From the NCBI RefSeq assembly GCF_005233875.1, contig NZ_SZPZ01000002.1, positions 248,001 through 312,000 of the forward strand: DNA of 64,000 nucleotides. Direction: 5' to 3'. Positions 16,985-25,933 of this stretch are shown here, in pieces. The notes under the pieces were generated by a model. The model did not search any database. It was not told where the DNA came from and saw only the letters and a list, made by a program, of their open reading frames with translations. How positions within the stretch are numbered: the stretch's first letter is position 1; the number at the start of each line of letters is the position of its first letter. A program made the translations under genes and the position numbers. The stretch is from Kribbella jiaozuonensis. Lineage in GTDB: Bacteria > Actinomycetota > Actinomycetes > Propionibacteriales > Kribbellaceae.

Positions 16985-17539
16985 TCAGCCGATGAGGATT
17001 TCGAGGATGGTGGTGGGGTTGCGGTTCAGGACCGGGAGGCCTGCGGTGAGGTGGCCGATGATGGTTGAGGGTTGGGGGAGGGGGGTGTTTGTGCGGGCGA
17101 TGGAGAAGGTGCTGGTGTTGCCGACGCCCGGAGTGTTGCTTAGGGCAACTGTGCCGCGGGGGTAGGTTTCGTGGCCGGTTGGTTCGGGGGTGAAGTGGTA
17201 GCCGGGGTGGCCTGTGCCGCACTCGAGGGTTGGTGAGCACGGGGTTTGGTTGTAGAAGCGTTTCAGGGCCAGGTACGTGAAGCTGTGGACCGCGCAGGGA
17301 GCGGCGCTGCGGTCGAGGGTGAGGACCAGGTCGCCGCGGTTGGTGCGGACGGTGGCCCGGACCAGGCCGATCGTCGGCGCGAGGGAGTACGGCGGGCGGC
17401 CGGTCTCGCCCGCGGTGCGTACGTACTGGCAGTTCTTGAACAGTGTCGGCGCCGCCTGGGCACGGGCGACCCAGCCTTCGACGACGAGCGCGATGGCGGC
17501 GACCAGCAGGACGGCGACGACCCGTTTCCAGTGACGCAT
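16985..17539 (-). CDS. Exported cyclophilin-type peptidyl-prolyl isomerase-like protein
   Basis: 184 residues. One N-terminal hydrophobic segment (VVAVLLVAAIALVVEGW) acts as signal or anchor. The rest follows the cyclophilin order: RTNRGDLVLTLDRSAAPCAVHSF, FYNQTPC, GTGHPGYHFTPE, YPRGTVALSNTPGVGNTSTFSI and VIGHL-like STIIGHLTAG. Several Cys residues fit an oxidising outside environment. The active-site Arg of the canonical FHRVI motif is not seen, so isomerase activity is uncertain. ATG at 17539 with TTGGGGAC upstream; three earlier residues are possible. Confidence 0.75.
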   Translation of the reverse strand: MRHWKRVVAVLLVAAIALVVEGWVARAQAAPTLFKNCQYVRTAGETGRPPYSLAPTIGLVRATVRTNRGDLVLTLDRSAAPCAVHSFTYLALKRFYNQTPCSPTLECGTGHPGYHFTPEPTGHETYPRGTVALSNTPGVGNTSTFSIARTNTPLPQPSTIIGHLTAGLPVLNRNPTTILEILIG

Positions 17540-17584
17540 AGTCCCCAAGGTAACACTGAGTATGCAGATTGCAACAGAGTGTGT

Positions 17585-18091
17585 TCAGACTCCGGCGGTC
17601 TGTGGCGGTGCGTCGTCGGAGGCGTGCTTGGAGGCCCAGCGCGATGCCGCCGTCGAGTGCCGGTACGGCGGATCAGCCGGCGCCGGATCAGTCGCCGCCG
17701 GTACGTCGGCAACCACGTCGACCACCGGAGCGCTGGTCACGATCGGCGTACCGTCCGGGGCCAGCGCGTGAACCTCTTCGACCGTCAGCAGCCCGACCGG
17801 GCGGACGCCTTCGGTGATGATCACGATGCAGCCGGGGATGACCTGCTGGGCCCGATTCCCCTTGGCCGGAACGAGAATCCCCTCGGCCGGCGTACGCCAG
17901 GCGCCGGGCGCGAACCGGCGCAGCGCGATCCCGGCCTGACCGTCCTCGGGTGTTCGCGGCGGGAGGTACGCCGTTGCGGTGTAGTCGTAGTCGTAGTCCG
18001 GCTCCGGTGGACCCGACACTCGCCCGCCCTGTTGTGGCGTCAGCCAGAGCACCGTTCCGCGCACGGCGAGCGACCCCGTCATCATGACCAT
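17585..18091 (-). CDS. Unrecognised protein with an EF-Tu domain III-like pattern
   Basis: 168 residues. The N-terminal 105 residues contain GTVLWLTPQQGGRVSGPP, YTATAYLPPR, IALRRFAPGAW and IITEGVRPVGLLTVEEV. The G-G-R after a strand and the final E-G-x-R-x-V-G recall the beta-barrel domain III of EF-Tu, but no GTPase domain is present, so this is only a fold suggestion. The C-terminal tail is Ala/Pro/Asp-rich and probably disordered. No signal peptide. Three in-frame ATG codons (18091, 18085, 18082) are possible starts, none with a clear ribosome site. Function unknown. Confidence 0.55.
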   Translation of the reverse strand: MVMMTGSLAVRGTVLWLTPQQGGRVSGPPEPDYDYDYTATAYLPPRTPEDGQAGIALRRFAPGAWRTPAEGILVPAKGNRAQQVIPGCIVIITEGVRPVGLLTVEEVHALAPDGTPIVTSAPVVDVVADVPAATDPAPADPPYRHSTAASRWASKHASDDAPPQTAGV

Positions 18092-18249
18092 GAGAAGCCA
18101 TCATGCCGATTACTGAGCGGATCCGCTACACGACACCGTGTATTCCCCGGGATCTGTTCGCGATCCAGCCGAGACTTTGTGAACACCCCACCATTGTGCG
18201 CCTCCGAAGCGGTGGTGGGTTCCCGAAGTGGGTTGGGTAGCCTCTGGGG

Positions 18250-21234
18250 GTGGCTGAGGGTCGGAGAGGGTCGTGGGAGGGACGGCTTGTCCGGCTCGGG
18301 TTCGAGGACCCGCAGCGCGCGGCGGGCATGCTCGAGGACCTGGACGCGCTCGACTCGCACAGCCCGATGGCCACCGAGCAGCTGATCACCACGCTCGGGG
18401 AGTCGGCCGATCCGGACCTCGCGCTGTACGGCCTGTGCGGGATGGCGGAGGCGCTGCACCGGCACGAGTACGACGTTGCCGCGTTCGCGCGCACACTCGA
18501 GATGGACGACGGCTTCCGGCGCCGCCTCGTGTACGTGCTGGGCGCGAGCGAGGCGCTCGGCCGGCACCTCGCCGTACATCCGCGCCATTGGTACGACCTC
18601 GCCGACCCCGCCCTGGCCGGTGCCCGCCCGTCCATAGAGGACGTCGCCGCCAAGCTCGCGACCGCGGTCGACGCCGAGAACCCGGTCGACGCCCTCAGGG
18701 TCGAATACCGTCGCCTGCTGCTGAGACTGGCCGCGCGCGATCTCGCCGAGGGCCTGCTCGTCGACGAGGTCGCCGCCGTACTCGCGGATCTCGCCGGCGG
18801 AGCGCTCGAGACCGCGCTGCACATCGCCCGCAACGAGTACTTCGCCGCGCACCCCGGCGCCGCCGACTGCCGTCTCGCGATCATTGCCATGGGCAAGTGT
18901 GGCGGCCGGGAGCTCAACTATGTCAGCGATGTCGATGTCCTCTTCGTCGCCGAGCCGCTCGAAGGCGAGCCGGAGCTGCCCGCGCTCAAGACCGCGACCC
19001 AACTCGCCGCCGCCGCGATGCGGATCTGCTCCGCGCACACCGGCGAAGGCACGCTCTGGCCGGTCGACGCCGCGCTTCGGCCCGAGGGCAAGTCCGGCCC
19101 GCTCGTCCGCACCCTCGACAGCCACCTCGCCTACTACCAGCGCTGGGCCAAGACCTGGGAGTTCCAAGCCCTGCTCAAAGCCCGTCCCGTCGCAGGCGAT
19201 GCGGCGCTCGGTCGGGAGTACTCCGAGAAGATCGGAAGCCTCGCCTGGTCCGCCGCCGACCGCGAAGGCTTCGTCGACGACGTACAGGCAATGCGCCGCC
19301 GCGTCATCGACCACATCCCGGCCGCGGACGTCGATCGCCAACTCAAGCTCGGCCCCGGCGGGCTGAGGGATGTCGAGTTCGCAGTACAGCTCCTGCAGCT
19401 CGTCCACGGCCGCAGCGACGAGTCGGTCCGCAGCGGTACGACGTTGGTCGCGCTCGAGTCCCTGACCACCAGCGGGTACGTCGGACGCACCGACGGCGCC
19501 GTACTCGCGGACGCGTACCGCTTCCTGCGCTCGATGGAGCACCGCATCCAGCTGTACCGCCTGCGCCGTACCCATCAGGTCCCGGACGACGAAGCCGACC
19601 TGCGCCGTCTCGGCCGCTCGCTCGGCTTCACGAAGAACCCGGTCGCCGACCTGACCGCGGCCTGGAAGAAGCACGCGCTCGAGGTACGGCGGTTGCACGA
19701 GAAGCTGTTCTACCGCCCGCTGCTCGCGGCGGTCGCGCGCATCCCGGGCGACGAGGTGCGGCTCACACCGGAGGCGGCGAAGCAGCGGCTGACGGCGCTC
19801 GGGTACGCCGATCCCGCGTCGGCGCTCCGGCATATCGAGGCACTGTCCGAGGGCGTGTCGCGGCGTTCGTCGATCCAGCGGGCACTCCTGCCCGCGATGC
19901 TCGGCTGGTTCGCCGAATCACCGGATCCGGACGCCGGCTTGCTCGCGTTCCGCACGATCTCCGACGCGCTCGGCTCGACCCCGTGGTACCTGCGCCAGCT
20001 ACGCGACGAAGGCGCCTCGGCCGAACGCCTCGCGCACCTCCTGGCCAGCGGCCGGTACGCCGTCGACCTGCTTCAGCGCGCACCCGAAGCGACCGCGATG
20101 TTCGCCGACGAACGCGAGCTGACACCGCGGACCCAGGACGCGCTACTGGCCGAGATGTCCGCGGCCGCCCGTCGCCAGGACGCCCCGGAGGCCGCGGTCG
20201 CCGCAATCCGAGCGGTACGCCGACGGGAACTGTTCCGGATCGCGGCCGCCGATCTGTCGGGACTGCTCGACGTGGAGAAGGTCGGCGAGGCGCTGACCGT
20301 GATCTCGGTCGGGACGCTGACGACTGCGCTCGAGGTCGCACGACGAGCCGTCGCGAAGGGCGAGCCCGAACCGACGCGGATGTCGATCGTCGCGATGGGC
20401 CGCTTCGGCGGCCATGAGCTCAGCTACGGAAGCGACGCCGATGTGATGTTCGTGCACGACCCGAAGCCCGGCGCGGACGAGAAGGCCGCGACGGACTTCG
20501 CGACCCAGGCGGCGACCGAACTGCGCCGGCTGCTGGCGTTGCCCGGCACCGATCCGGCGGTCGCGGTTGACGCCGACCTGCGGCCGGAGGGTCGGCAAGG
20601 ACCGTTGGTACGGACGCTCGCGTCGTACGCCTCGTACTACGCCAGATGGTCAGCGGTGTGGGAAGCGCAAGCCCTGCTCCGGGCCGACCCGTTGTGTGGG
20701 GACGGCGACCTGTGTCAGTCCTTCCGCGAGCTCATCGATCCGCTGCGCTACCCGGAGAACGGGATCAGCGAGCGCGACGTGATGGAGATCCGCCGCATCA
20801 AGGCCCGCGTCGACGCCGAACGCCTCCCGCGCGGCGCGGACCCGGCCACGCACACCAAGCTGGGGCGAGGCGGTCTCGCCGACATCGAGTGGACCGTCCA
20901 GCTCCTCCAGCTCCGCGAGGCGCACCGCGTCCCGACTCTGCGTACGACGCGCACGCTCGGAGCGCTGTACGCCGGTGTGGACGCCAATCTCGTCGACCCG
21001 ACCGAAGCGGACACGCTTCGCGCCGCGTGGGAGATGGCGACCCGGATCCGCAACGCGATCATGCTCGTCCGCGCCCGGCCGGGCGACTCGCTGCCGCGCG
21101 ATCCCCGCGACCTCGCCGCGGTCGCCCAGATCTGCGGCTACCCGCCCGGCGAATCCAGCCGCTTCTCCGACGACTACCTCCGCACCACCCGCCGCGCCCA
21201 CAACACCGTCGCCCACCTGTTCTGGGACGACTAA
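18250..21234 (+). CDS. glnE: Glutamine synthetase adenylyltransferase/adenylyl-removing enzyme
   Basis: 994 residues, full length for the actinobacterial enzyme. It has two tandem nucleotidyltransferase units: GGRELNYVSDVD at residues 218-229 and GGHELSYGSDADVMF at about 721-735, each followed by LRPEGKSGPL or LRPEGRQGPL, the HATase/ATase active-site patterns. It adds AMP to, and removes it from, a Tyr of GlnA1 according to nitrogen status; the target Tyr is visible in glnA1 in this window. The GTG at 18250 starts after GGGGG. It is followed 12 bases later by trmB. Confidence 0.95.
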   Translation: MAEGRRGSWEGRLVRLGFEDPQRAAGMLEDLDALDSHSPMATEQLITTLGESADPDLALYGLCGMAEALHRHEYDVAAFARTLEMDDGFRRRLVYVLGASEALGRHLAVHPRHWYDLADPALAGARPSIEDVAAKLATAVDAENPVDALRVEYRRLLLRLAARDLAEGLLVDEVAAVLADLAGGALETALHIARNEYFAAHPGAADCRLAIIAMGKCGGRELNYVSDVDVLFVAEPLEGEPELPALKTATQLAAAAMRICSAHTGEGTLWPVDAALRPEGKSGPLVRTLDSHLAYYQRWAKTWEFQALLKARPVAGDAALGREYSEKIGSLAWSAADREGFVDDVQAMRRRVIDHIPAADVDRQLKLGPGGLRDVEFAVQLLQLVHGRSDESVRSGTTLVALESLTTSGYVGRTDGAVLADAYRFLRSMEHRIQLYRLRRTHQVPDDEADLRRLGRSLGFTKNPVADLTAAWKKHALEVRRLHEKLFYRPLLAAVARIPGDEVRLTPEAAKQRLTALGYADPASALRHIEALSEGVSRRSSIQRALLPAMLGWFAESPDPDAGLLAFRTISDALGSTPWYLRQLRDEGASAERLAHLLASGRYAVDLLQRAPEATAMFADERELTPRTQDALLAEMSAAARRQDAPEAAVAAIRAVRRRELFRIAAADLSGLLDVEKVGEALTVISVGTLTTALEVARRAVAKGEPEPTRMSIVAMGRFGGHELSYGSDADVMFVHDPKPGADEKAATDFATQAATELRRLLALPGTDPAVAVDADLRPEGRQGPLVRTLASYASYYARWSAVWEAQALLRADPLCGDGDLCQSFRELIDPLRYPENGISERDVMEIRRIKARVDAERLPRGADPATHTKLGRGGLADIEWTVQLLQLREAHRVPTLRTTRTLGALYAGVDANLVDPTEADTLRAAWEMATRIRNAIMLVRARPGDSLPRDPRDLAAVAQICGYPPGESSRFSDDYLRTTRRAHNTVAHLFWDD

Positions 21235-21246
21235 TAGAATCGTCGG

Positions 21247-21960
21247 GTGGTTGAAGCAGTGGATCAGGTCAGGCAGACGGGCGTGTTCAGTACGGTCCGG
21301 CGGAGTGTTCGGATGACGGCTGGGCAGCGGCGGGTCTGGCAGACGCAGTGGTCAGAGCTGGGCCGGACGCAGGAGGACCTGCCGACCGGCGAGCTGGATC
21401 TGGCGAAGTGGTTCGGCCGGGAAGCGCCTACCGTGCTGGAGATCGGCTCCGGGATGGGAGAGGCGACCGCGCAGCTCGCAGTCGCCGCGCCGGAGGTCAA
21501 CCACGTCGCCGCCGAGGTGTACCCGGCCGGTCTGGGACAGCTGATGCTGTGGGTCGAGAAGTACGACCTCGAGAACGTCCGCCTGCTCCAAGGGGATGCG
21601 CTCGACTTCCTCCGCGATCACGTCGCGCCTGGCACGCTGGCCGGCGTACGCATCTTCTTCCCGGACCCGTGGCCGAAGAAGCGGCACCACAAGCGCCGCC
21701 TGGTCAGCCCGCCGTTCGTCGCGTTGGTTGCCTCCCGCCTCCAATCCGGCGGAACGTTGCACCTGGCAACGGACTGGGCGGACTACGCCAACCGGATGCT
21801 CGAGGTCTGCGAGGCCGAGCCCGCGCTGCGGAACCAGTACGAAACCTGGGCCCCACGCCCCGAGTGGCGCCCGGTCACCAAGTTCGAGTCCCGCGCCCAG
21901 GCGGAGGGCCGCGAGGTCCGCGACCTCATCTACACAAAGGTCACGCCGATCGACTCGTGA
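21247..21960 (+). CDS. trmB: tRNA (guanine-N7-)-methyltransferase
   Basis: 237 residues. SAM-binding motif I is VLEIGSGMGEAT, the acidic loop is VAAEVYPAGLG, and the diagnostic TrmB motif FFPDPWPKKRHHKRRLV is intact, with HLATDWADYANRML and YETWAPRPEW after it. It methylates G46 in the variable loop of tRNAs in the cytosol. The GTG at 21247 is only 12 bases from the glnE stop, so it is probably read from the glnE transcript. The last 20 bases overlap the end of the rhamnosidase gene on the other strand. Confidence 0.93.
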   Translation: MVEAVDQVRQTGVFSTVRRSVRMTAGQRRVWQTQWSELGRTQEDLPTGELDLAKWFGREAPTVLEIGSGMGEATAQLAVAAPEVNHVAAEVYPAGLGQLMLWVEKYDLENVRLLQGDALDFLRDHVAPGTLAGVRIFFPDPWPKKRHHKRRLVSPPFVALVASRLQSGGTLHLATDWADYANRMLEVCEAEPALRNQYETWAPRPEWRPVTKFESRAQAEGREVRDLIYTKVTPIDS

Positions 21961-24526
21961 AGTGCCACTGCCCGGCGGGCACCGTGTAGATCGTGTACCC
22001 GTCCTCATATGTAGCCGAGCCCGCAAACGACTGCGGTACGGCGGCAACATCCGAGGCAGCGGCGGACGGTACGTGGACCTCCGCCGTCGTGCCGACCGGA
22101 ACCTGCACCTCCAACGACAGCACCCGCCCGGTCCGCTTCCACGAGACCGACACCCACCCGCGGATCGTCTCGGTCCGGATGCTCGCCGAGTCCACCTCGT
22201 CGCGTGCATCCGGCCGGACCACGATCCGCTCGCAGCCCGCGTCGACGACGCGCAGCCCGGCAACGTTCTCGAAGATCCACTGCACGACCGTGCCCTGGAA
22301 GTAGTGGTTGCGCGAGCGCGAGTCGCTCTCCCACGCCTCCCACATGGTGTCCGCGCCGAGGTCGAACCAGTAACCCCAGCTCGGGTAGCTCCGCTGCAGC
22401 GCGACCTTGGTTGCCAGATCGCCGTATCCGTGCGCGGTCAGCACAGGCAGCAGTACGCCGACACCCAGGCACCCCGTGTTGAGATGGAACCCGCGCGCTT
22501 TGACATCAGCAGCCAGCCCCGCCGCCACCTTCGCGACCATGTCTTCCGGCACGATCCCGAACGCCAGTGGCACAGCGTTCGACGTCTGCCGATAGTCCGG
22601 ATCCTCAGCCGACCGATACTGTCCCGCGTCGCGATCCAGGAACGCCCGATTCAGTCCGTCGGCCAGCTCACCGGCCGCCTTGCGATAGTCGTTGGGCTGC
22701 CCAATCGCCTCGCCGATCTCCGCAGCGACGACGACAGCCCGATACAGGTACGCCGTACCCGTCAGCCGCCGGTCCTCCGGCGCCGGACCGTTGGCGTATC
22801 CCGGCGGCAGCCAGTCGCCGAGCACACTGACCGACAACCCGTCCTCGACCCGGCCGAGCTCCCAGGCCAGGTATCGCGTGAGCGAGTCCCAGTGCTCGCG
22901 CAGCAGTCGTTCGTCCCCGTACCAGCGATACATCTCGCGCAGCAGGAACGGATACACCGTTGGCCACTCGGTCGCGGGGGAGAGGTCGGTGAAACCCCAT
23001 CCGCTCGACGGCACGATCACCGGCAACTGGCCGGAATCGGCCTGGCTGTCCCGGATGTCGCCGAGCCACTTGGTGAAGAACCGCGCCAGGTCGAGCGTCG
23101 CCAGCATCGTCGGCGAACCCACCTGCGCGTCCCCGGTCCACCCGTTCTTCTCGTAGAACGGCGTGTCCGTCGGGATCCCGTGCAGATTGCTCAGGACCGT
23201 ACGCCGCATCGCCTGCTCGAACTGCTCGTACGGCGCCTGCGACGAAGCGAACCGGGTCACACCGCTGACGTCCGAGTTCACCACCCGCATCTGTACATCC
23301 GCCCGCGCGCCCTCGAGCTGCACGTACCGGAAACCCTTGTACGAGAACCGCGGCTCCCAGACCTCGAGACTGCCGTTGCCGGCCGCAACATATTCGTCCC
23401 GCTGGATCCGATCCCCGTCGACGTGCCCGTTCTTGGCCACCACGTTGCCATCAGCAACAGTCTCGCCGTGGGTCAGGCTGATCGTCGTCCCGGCCGGCGC
23501 CGACACCGACAGCTTCGTCCAGCCCGCAACCGTCCGCCCGAAGTCCGCGATCCACACACCCGGCCGTACTTCGGTCACCTCGACCGGGTCGACGGTCTCG
23601 ACCACCCGGATCGGCTCGTGCGCCTGCGCGGTCAGCTTCCCCTTCGGCGCCTCGACAACCGCGGCCGCCGACCAGGACGAGTCGTCGAACCCGGCCGCGT
23701 CCCATCCCGGCAGCGCGCGACGGGCGTCGTACGTCTCGCCCACGTACAGCGAGTCGGAGAGCGTCGGTCCACCGGTGATGCGCCACGACTCGTCGGTGAC
23801 CACCTCGTCCACGCGCCCGTCGTCGTACTCGACAACCAGCCTCGCGATCAGCCGCGGTTCGGCGGTCCACGGCGTCTGATGCCAACGCCAGACGTTGACC
23901 GACGTCATCCCGAAGAACCCGCGCCCGAGCTCAGCCCCGACCACGTTGTCGCCCGACCGCAGGAGCTCGGTGACGTCGTGGGTCACGTAGAGCACGGTGC
24001 GGTCGTAAGCGGTGAAGCCAGGATCGAGTACGGCGTCGCTGACCGCGTGCCCGTTCAGCCGGAGATCGGCGTACCCGAGGCCGCTCGCATACAACCGCGC
24101 CCGGCGCACGGTCCCGTCGACCGCAAACCCGCGCCGCAGCAGCGGAGCGCTGTCGGTCGCCCCGCCGATCCACTGCGCCGACCGGAAGCCCTCGTCGCGC
24201 AGACCGGTCTCGAACCATTCCGGTGCAGCCCACTCACCAGCCGCTTCGTCCCACAGCCGGACGGTCCAGTAGTACCGCGTCCGCGCCGCCGTCGGTCCGT
24301 CGTACTCGATGCCGAAGGTCCGCGCCGAGTCGACCTTCCCCGAATCCCAGACATCCGCGCCCTCCGGAGTCAACAGCTCCGGCGCGGACGCGACGAGGAC
24401 CTGGTACGCCGACTGCGTCGCGCCGTAGCCGGGAGCGGTGGCAACCCAGCTGAACCGCGGCCGGTTCACGTCGACGCCGAGCGGTCGGACGGCGTACTCG
24501 GTCTTCAGAGAGCGGGGAGTCAGCAC
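21941..24526 (-). CDS. Alpha-L-rhamnosidase, GH78
   Basis: 861 residues in the GH78 order: an N-terminal beta domain (PRFSWVATAPGYGATQSAYQ), a carbohydrate-binding beta domain (LYASGLGYADLRLNGHAVSD), an (alpha/alpha)6 barrel with TDTPFYEKNGWTGDAQVG and GADTMWEAWES, and a C-terminal beta domain ending in TVPAGQWHF. The Glu/Asp in these barrel motifs are the general acid and base residues that release terminal rhamnose from glycosides. No signal peptide is present, so it acts on imported oligosaccharides or glycosides. The GTG at 24524-24526 begins the domain directly. No rhamnose transporter is adjacent. Confidence 0.9.
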   Translation of the reverse strand: MLTPRSLKTEYAVRPLGVDVNRPRFSWVATAPGYGATQSAYQVLVASAPELLTPEGADVWDSGKVDSARTFGIEYDGPTAARTRYYWTVRLWDEAAGEWAAPEWFETGLRDEGFRSAQWIGGATDSAPLLRRGFAVDGTVRRARLYASGLGYADLRLNGHAVSDAVLDPGFTAYDRTVLYVTHDVTELLRSGDNVVGAELGRGFFGMTSVNVWRWHQTPWTAEPRLIARLVVEYDDGRVDEVVTDESWRITGGPTLSDSLYVGETYDARRALPGWDAAGFDDSSWSAAAVVEAPKGKLTAQAHEPIRVVETVDPVEVTEVRPGVWIADFGRTVAGWTKLSVSAPAGTTISLTHGETVADGNVVAKNGHVDGDRIQRDEYVAAGNGSLEVWEPRFSYKGFRYVQLEGARADVQMRVVNSDVSGVTRFASSQAPYEQFEQAMRRTVLSNLHGIPTDTPFYEKNGWTGDAQVGSPTMLATLDLARFFTKWLGDIRDSQADSGQLPVIVPSSGWGFTDLSPATEWPTVYPFLLREMYRWYGDERLLREHWDSLTRYLAWELGRVEDGLSVSVLGDWLPPGYANGPAPEDRRLTGTAYLYRAVVVAAEIGEAIGQPNDYRKAAGELADGLNRAFLDRDAGQYRSAEDPDYRQTSNAVPLAFGIVPEDMVAKVAAGLAADVKARGFHLNTGCLGVGVLLPVLTAHGYGDLATKVALQRSYPSWGYWFDLGADTMWEAWESDSRSRNHYFQGTVVQWIFENVAGLRVVDAGCERIVVRPDARDEVDSASIRTETIRGWVSVSWKRTGRVLSLEVQVPVGTTAEVHVPSAAASDVAAVPQSFAGSATYEDGYTIYTVPAGQWHFTSRSA

Positions 24527-24631
24527 GCACAGGACCGTAGGCAGTGGCCCGCGCCGCTTTCAACCGTGTGACCAGATCCGGCCGATGATCGATTCTGATC
24601 GTTTGTCTCGGTTAGTGATTCGTCGTCCCAA

Positions 24632-24649
24632 ATGCTGAAACCTCAGCAT
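24632..24649 (+). promoter_or_regulatory. Palindromic operator candidate upstream of the sulfur leader peptide
   Basis: ATGCTGAAACCTCAGCAT: two perfect 7-base arms (ATGCTGA / TCAGCAT) around AACC. It lies 32 bases before the leader-peptide start in the promoter region of the transporter operon. A binding site for a sulfur regulator is inferred from position only. Confidence 0.45.
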
Positions 24650-24680
24650 CTTGCTCGACTTTGTCCGCTTTCATGGAGAC

Positions 24681-24767
24681 ATGCAGGTCATCTCGAACGC
24701 TCCCGGCGACGCGCTCACGCGGCGCCGGCACGTCGACCTGCTGCGCGTGAACTCCTCCGGTTGTTGA
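24681..24767 (+). CDS. Cys-terminated leader peptide of the sulfur-transport operon
   Basis: A 28-codon open frame ending in ALTRRRHVDLLRVNSSGC followed by TGA. The LTRRRHVDLLRV block with one or more Cys codons at the end is the signature of actinobacterial putative leader peptides found upstream of sulfur-assimilation and sulfonate-uptake genes (established family). Ribosome stalling at the last Cys codon when cysteine is scarce would change the fold or Rho access of the 58-base interval before the transporter. A GGAGA is unusually close (one base) to the ATG. A small hairpin, TACGCG/CGCGTA (24770-24789), follows the stop. Confidence 0.82.
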   Translation: MQVISNAPGDALTRRRHVDLLRVNSSGC

Positions 24768-24825
24768 CCTACGCGAACCACTCCGCGTACCCGTCAGCCC
24801 GCCACCGACCCGTTGGAGTAGGTCC

Positions 24826-25923
24826 GTGCGCCTCCAGAACAAAGGTCTTCCCGTGAGCATCTCCGCCATCCGTCCGTTCCGCCTGCTCGCCGCCGCCCTG
24901 GCCCTGACCTTCGCCGCCGCAGGCTGCTCGCGCGCCGACAGCGGCGCCGACACCCAGGCCGCGTCGGCCGACAAGGGTCCCGCCACCGAGCTGCGGCTCG
25001 GCTACTTCCCGAACGTCACCCACGCCGCCGCGCTGGTCGGTCTCGGCAAGGGCCTGTTCACCAAGGAGCTCGGCAGCACCAAGCTGGTGCCGACCAAGTT
25101 CAACGCCGGCCCCGAGGAGGTCGGGGCGCTGCTCGGCGGCTCGCTGGACGCCGGCTTCATCGGCTCCGGTCCCGCGATCAACGCCTACGCGAAGTCCAAC
25201 GGCGAGGCCGTCCGCCTGATCGCCGGTGCGACGTCCGGCGGCGCGCAGCTGGTGGTGAAGCCGACGATCACCAAGCCGGAAGACCTGGTCGGCAAGACCG
25301 TCGTCACTCCGCAGCTCGGCAACACCCAGGACGTGTCGCTGAAGAAGTGGCTGTCGCAGAAGAACCTGACCGGCAAGGTCAAGGTCACCAACCTGGAGAA
25401 CGCGCAGACGCTCGACGCGTTCAAGAAGGGTGACGTGGACGCGGCCTGGCTGCCCGAGCCCTGGTCGTCGCGGCTCGTCCTCGACGCGGGCGCGAAGGTG
25501 CTGGTCGACGAGGCGACGCTGTGGCCGGACGGCAAGTTCCCGACCACCGTGCTGATCGTCCGGACCCAGTTCCTGCAGGAGCACCCGGAGACCGTGAAGG
25601 CCTTGCTGTCCGGACTCCTGGCCGCGATCGACTACAGCAGCACGAACACGGCCGACGCGAAGGCCGTCGTGAACGACCAGTTGAAGGCAGCGACCGGTAA
25701 GGCGCTGAAGCCGGAGGTGATCGACCGGGCGTTCAAGAACATCCAGATCACCGCGGACCCGATCGCGAGCACGTTCCCGCAGCTGGCCAAGGACCAGGTC
25801 ACGGCCGGGATCGCGAAGGAAGCGCCGAAGGTGGCCGGCTTCGCGGACCTCGGCCCGCTGAACGACGTACTCAGCAAGGCAGGCAAGCCGACGGTTGACG
25901 CCGCCGGACTGGACTCGAAGTAG
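24826..25923 (+). CDS. ABC transporter substrate-binding lipoprotein, sulfonate/taurine type
   Basis: 365 residues. A lipoprotein signal is clear: basic start, hydrophobic LLAAALALTF, lipobox AAGC. The mature protein has the SsuA/TauA-type order: LRLGYFPNVTHAAALVGL, GPEEVGALLGGSLDAGFIGSGPAI, LVGKTVVTPQLGNTQD and DAAWLPEPWSSRL. It should capture an organosulfur anion outside the membrane; the Cys leader peptide upstream is the main evidence for sulfur rather than nitrate or cyanate. GTG at 24826 has GGAG upstream; GTG at 24853 (start of SISAIRPF) is an equally good start. First gene of a three-gene ABC operon. Confidence 0.85.
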   Translation: MRLQNKGLPVSISAIRPFRLLAAALALTFAAAGCSRADSGADTQAASADKGPATELRLGYFPNVTHAAALVGLGKGLFTKELGSTKLVPTKFNAGPEEVGALLGGSLDAGFIGSGPAINAYAKSNGEAVRLIAGATSGGAQLVVKPTITKPEDLVGKTVVTPQLGNTQDVSLKKWLSQKNLTGKVKVTNLENAQTLDAFKKGDVDAAWLPEPWSSRLVLDAGAKVLVDEATLWPDGKFPTTVLIVRTQFLQEHPETVKALLSGLLAAIDYSSTNTADAKAVVNDQLKAATGKALKPEVIDRAFKNIQITADPIASTFPQLAKDQVTAGIAKEAPKVAGFADLGPLNDVLSKAGKPTVDAAGLDSK

Positions 25924-25933
25924 GAGGCTGGCC

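Noticed and set aside
16078..17539. Antibiotic-resistance island suggested by the APH(6)-like kinase
   Set aside because: Neighbours are housekeeping-type genes with the same composition, no mobile element is present, and family members often have non-drug substrates.
21596..24571. An open plus-strand frame of about 991 codons opposite the rhamnosidase
   Set aside because: Antisense shadow: the minus strand encodes a complete GH78 enzyme, while this frame has no motif and is extremely Arg/Pro-rich.
24673..24750. An alternative leader ORF starting at ATG 24673 with Cys-Cys near its end
   Set aside because: The overlapping frame from 24681 carries the known LTRRRHVDLLRV leader signature and a terminal Cys; the alternative has no family resemblance.
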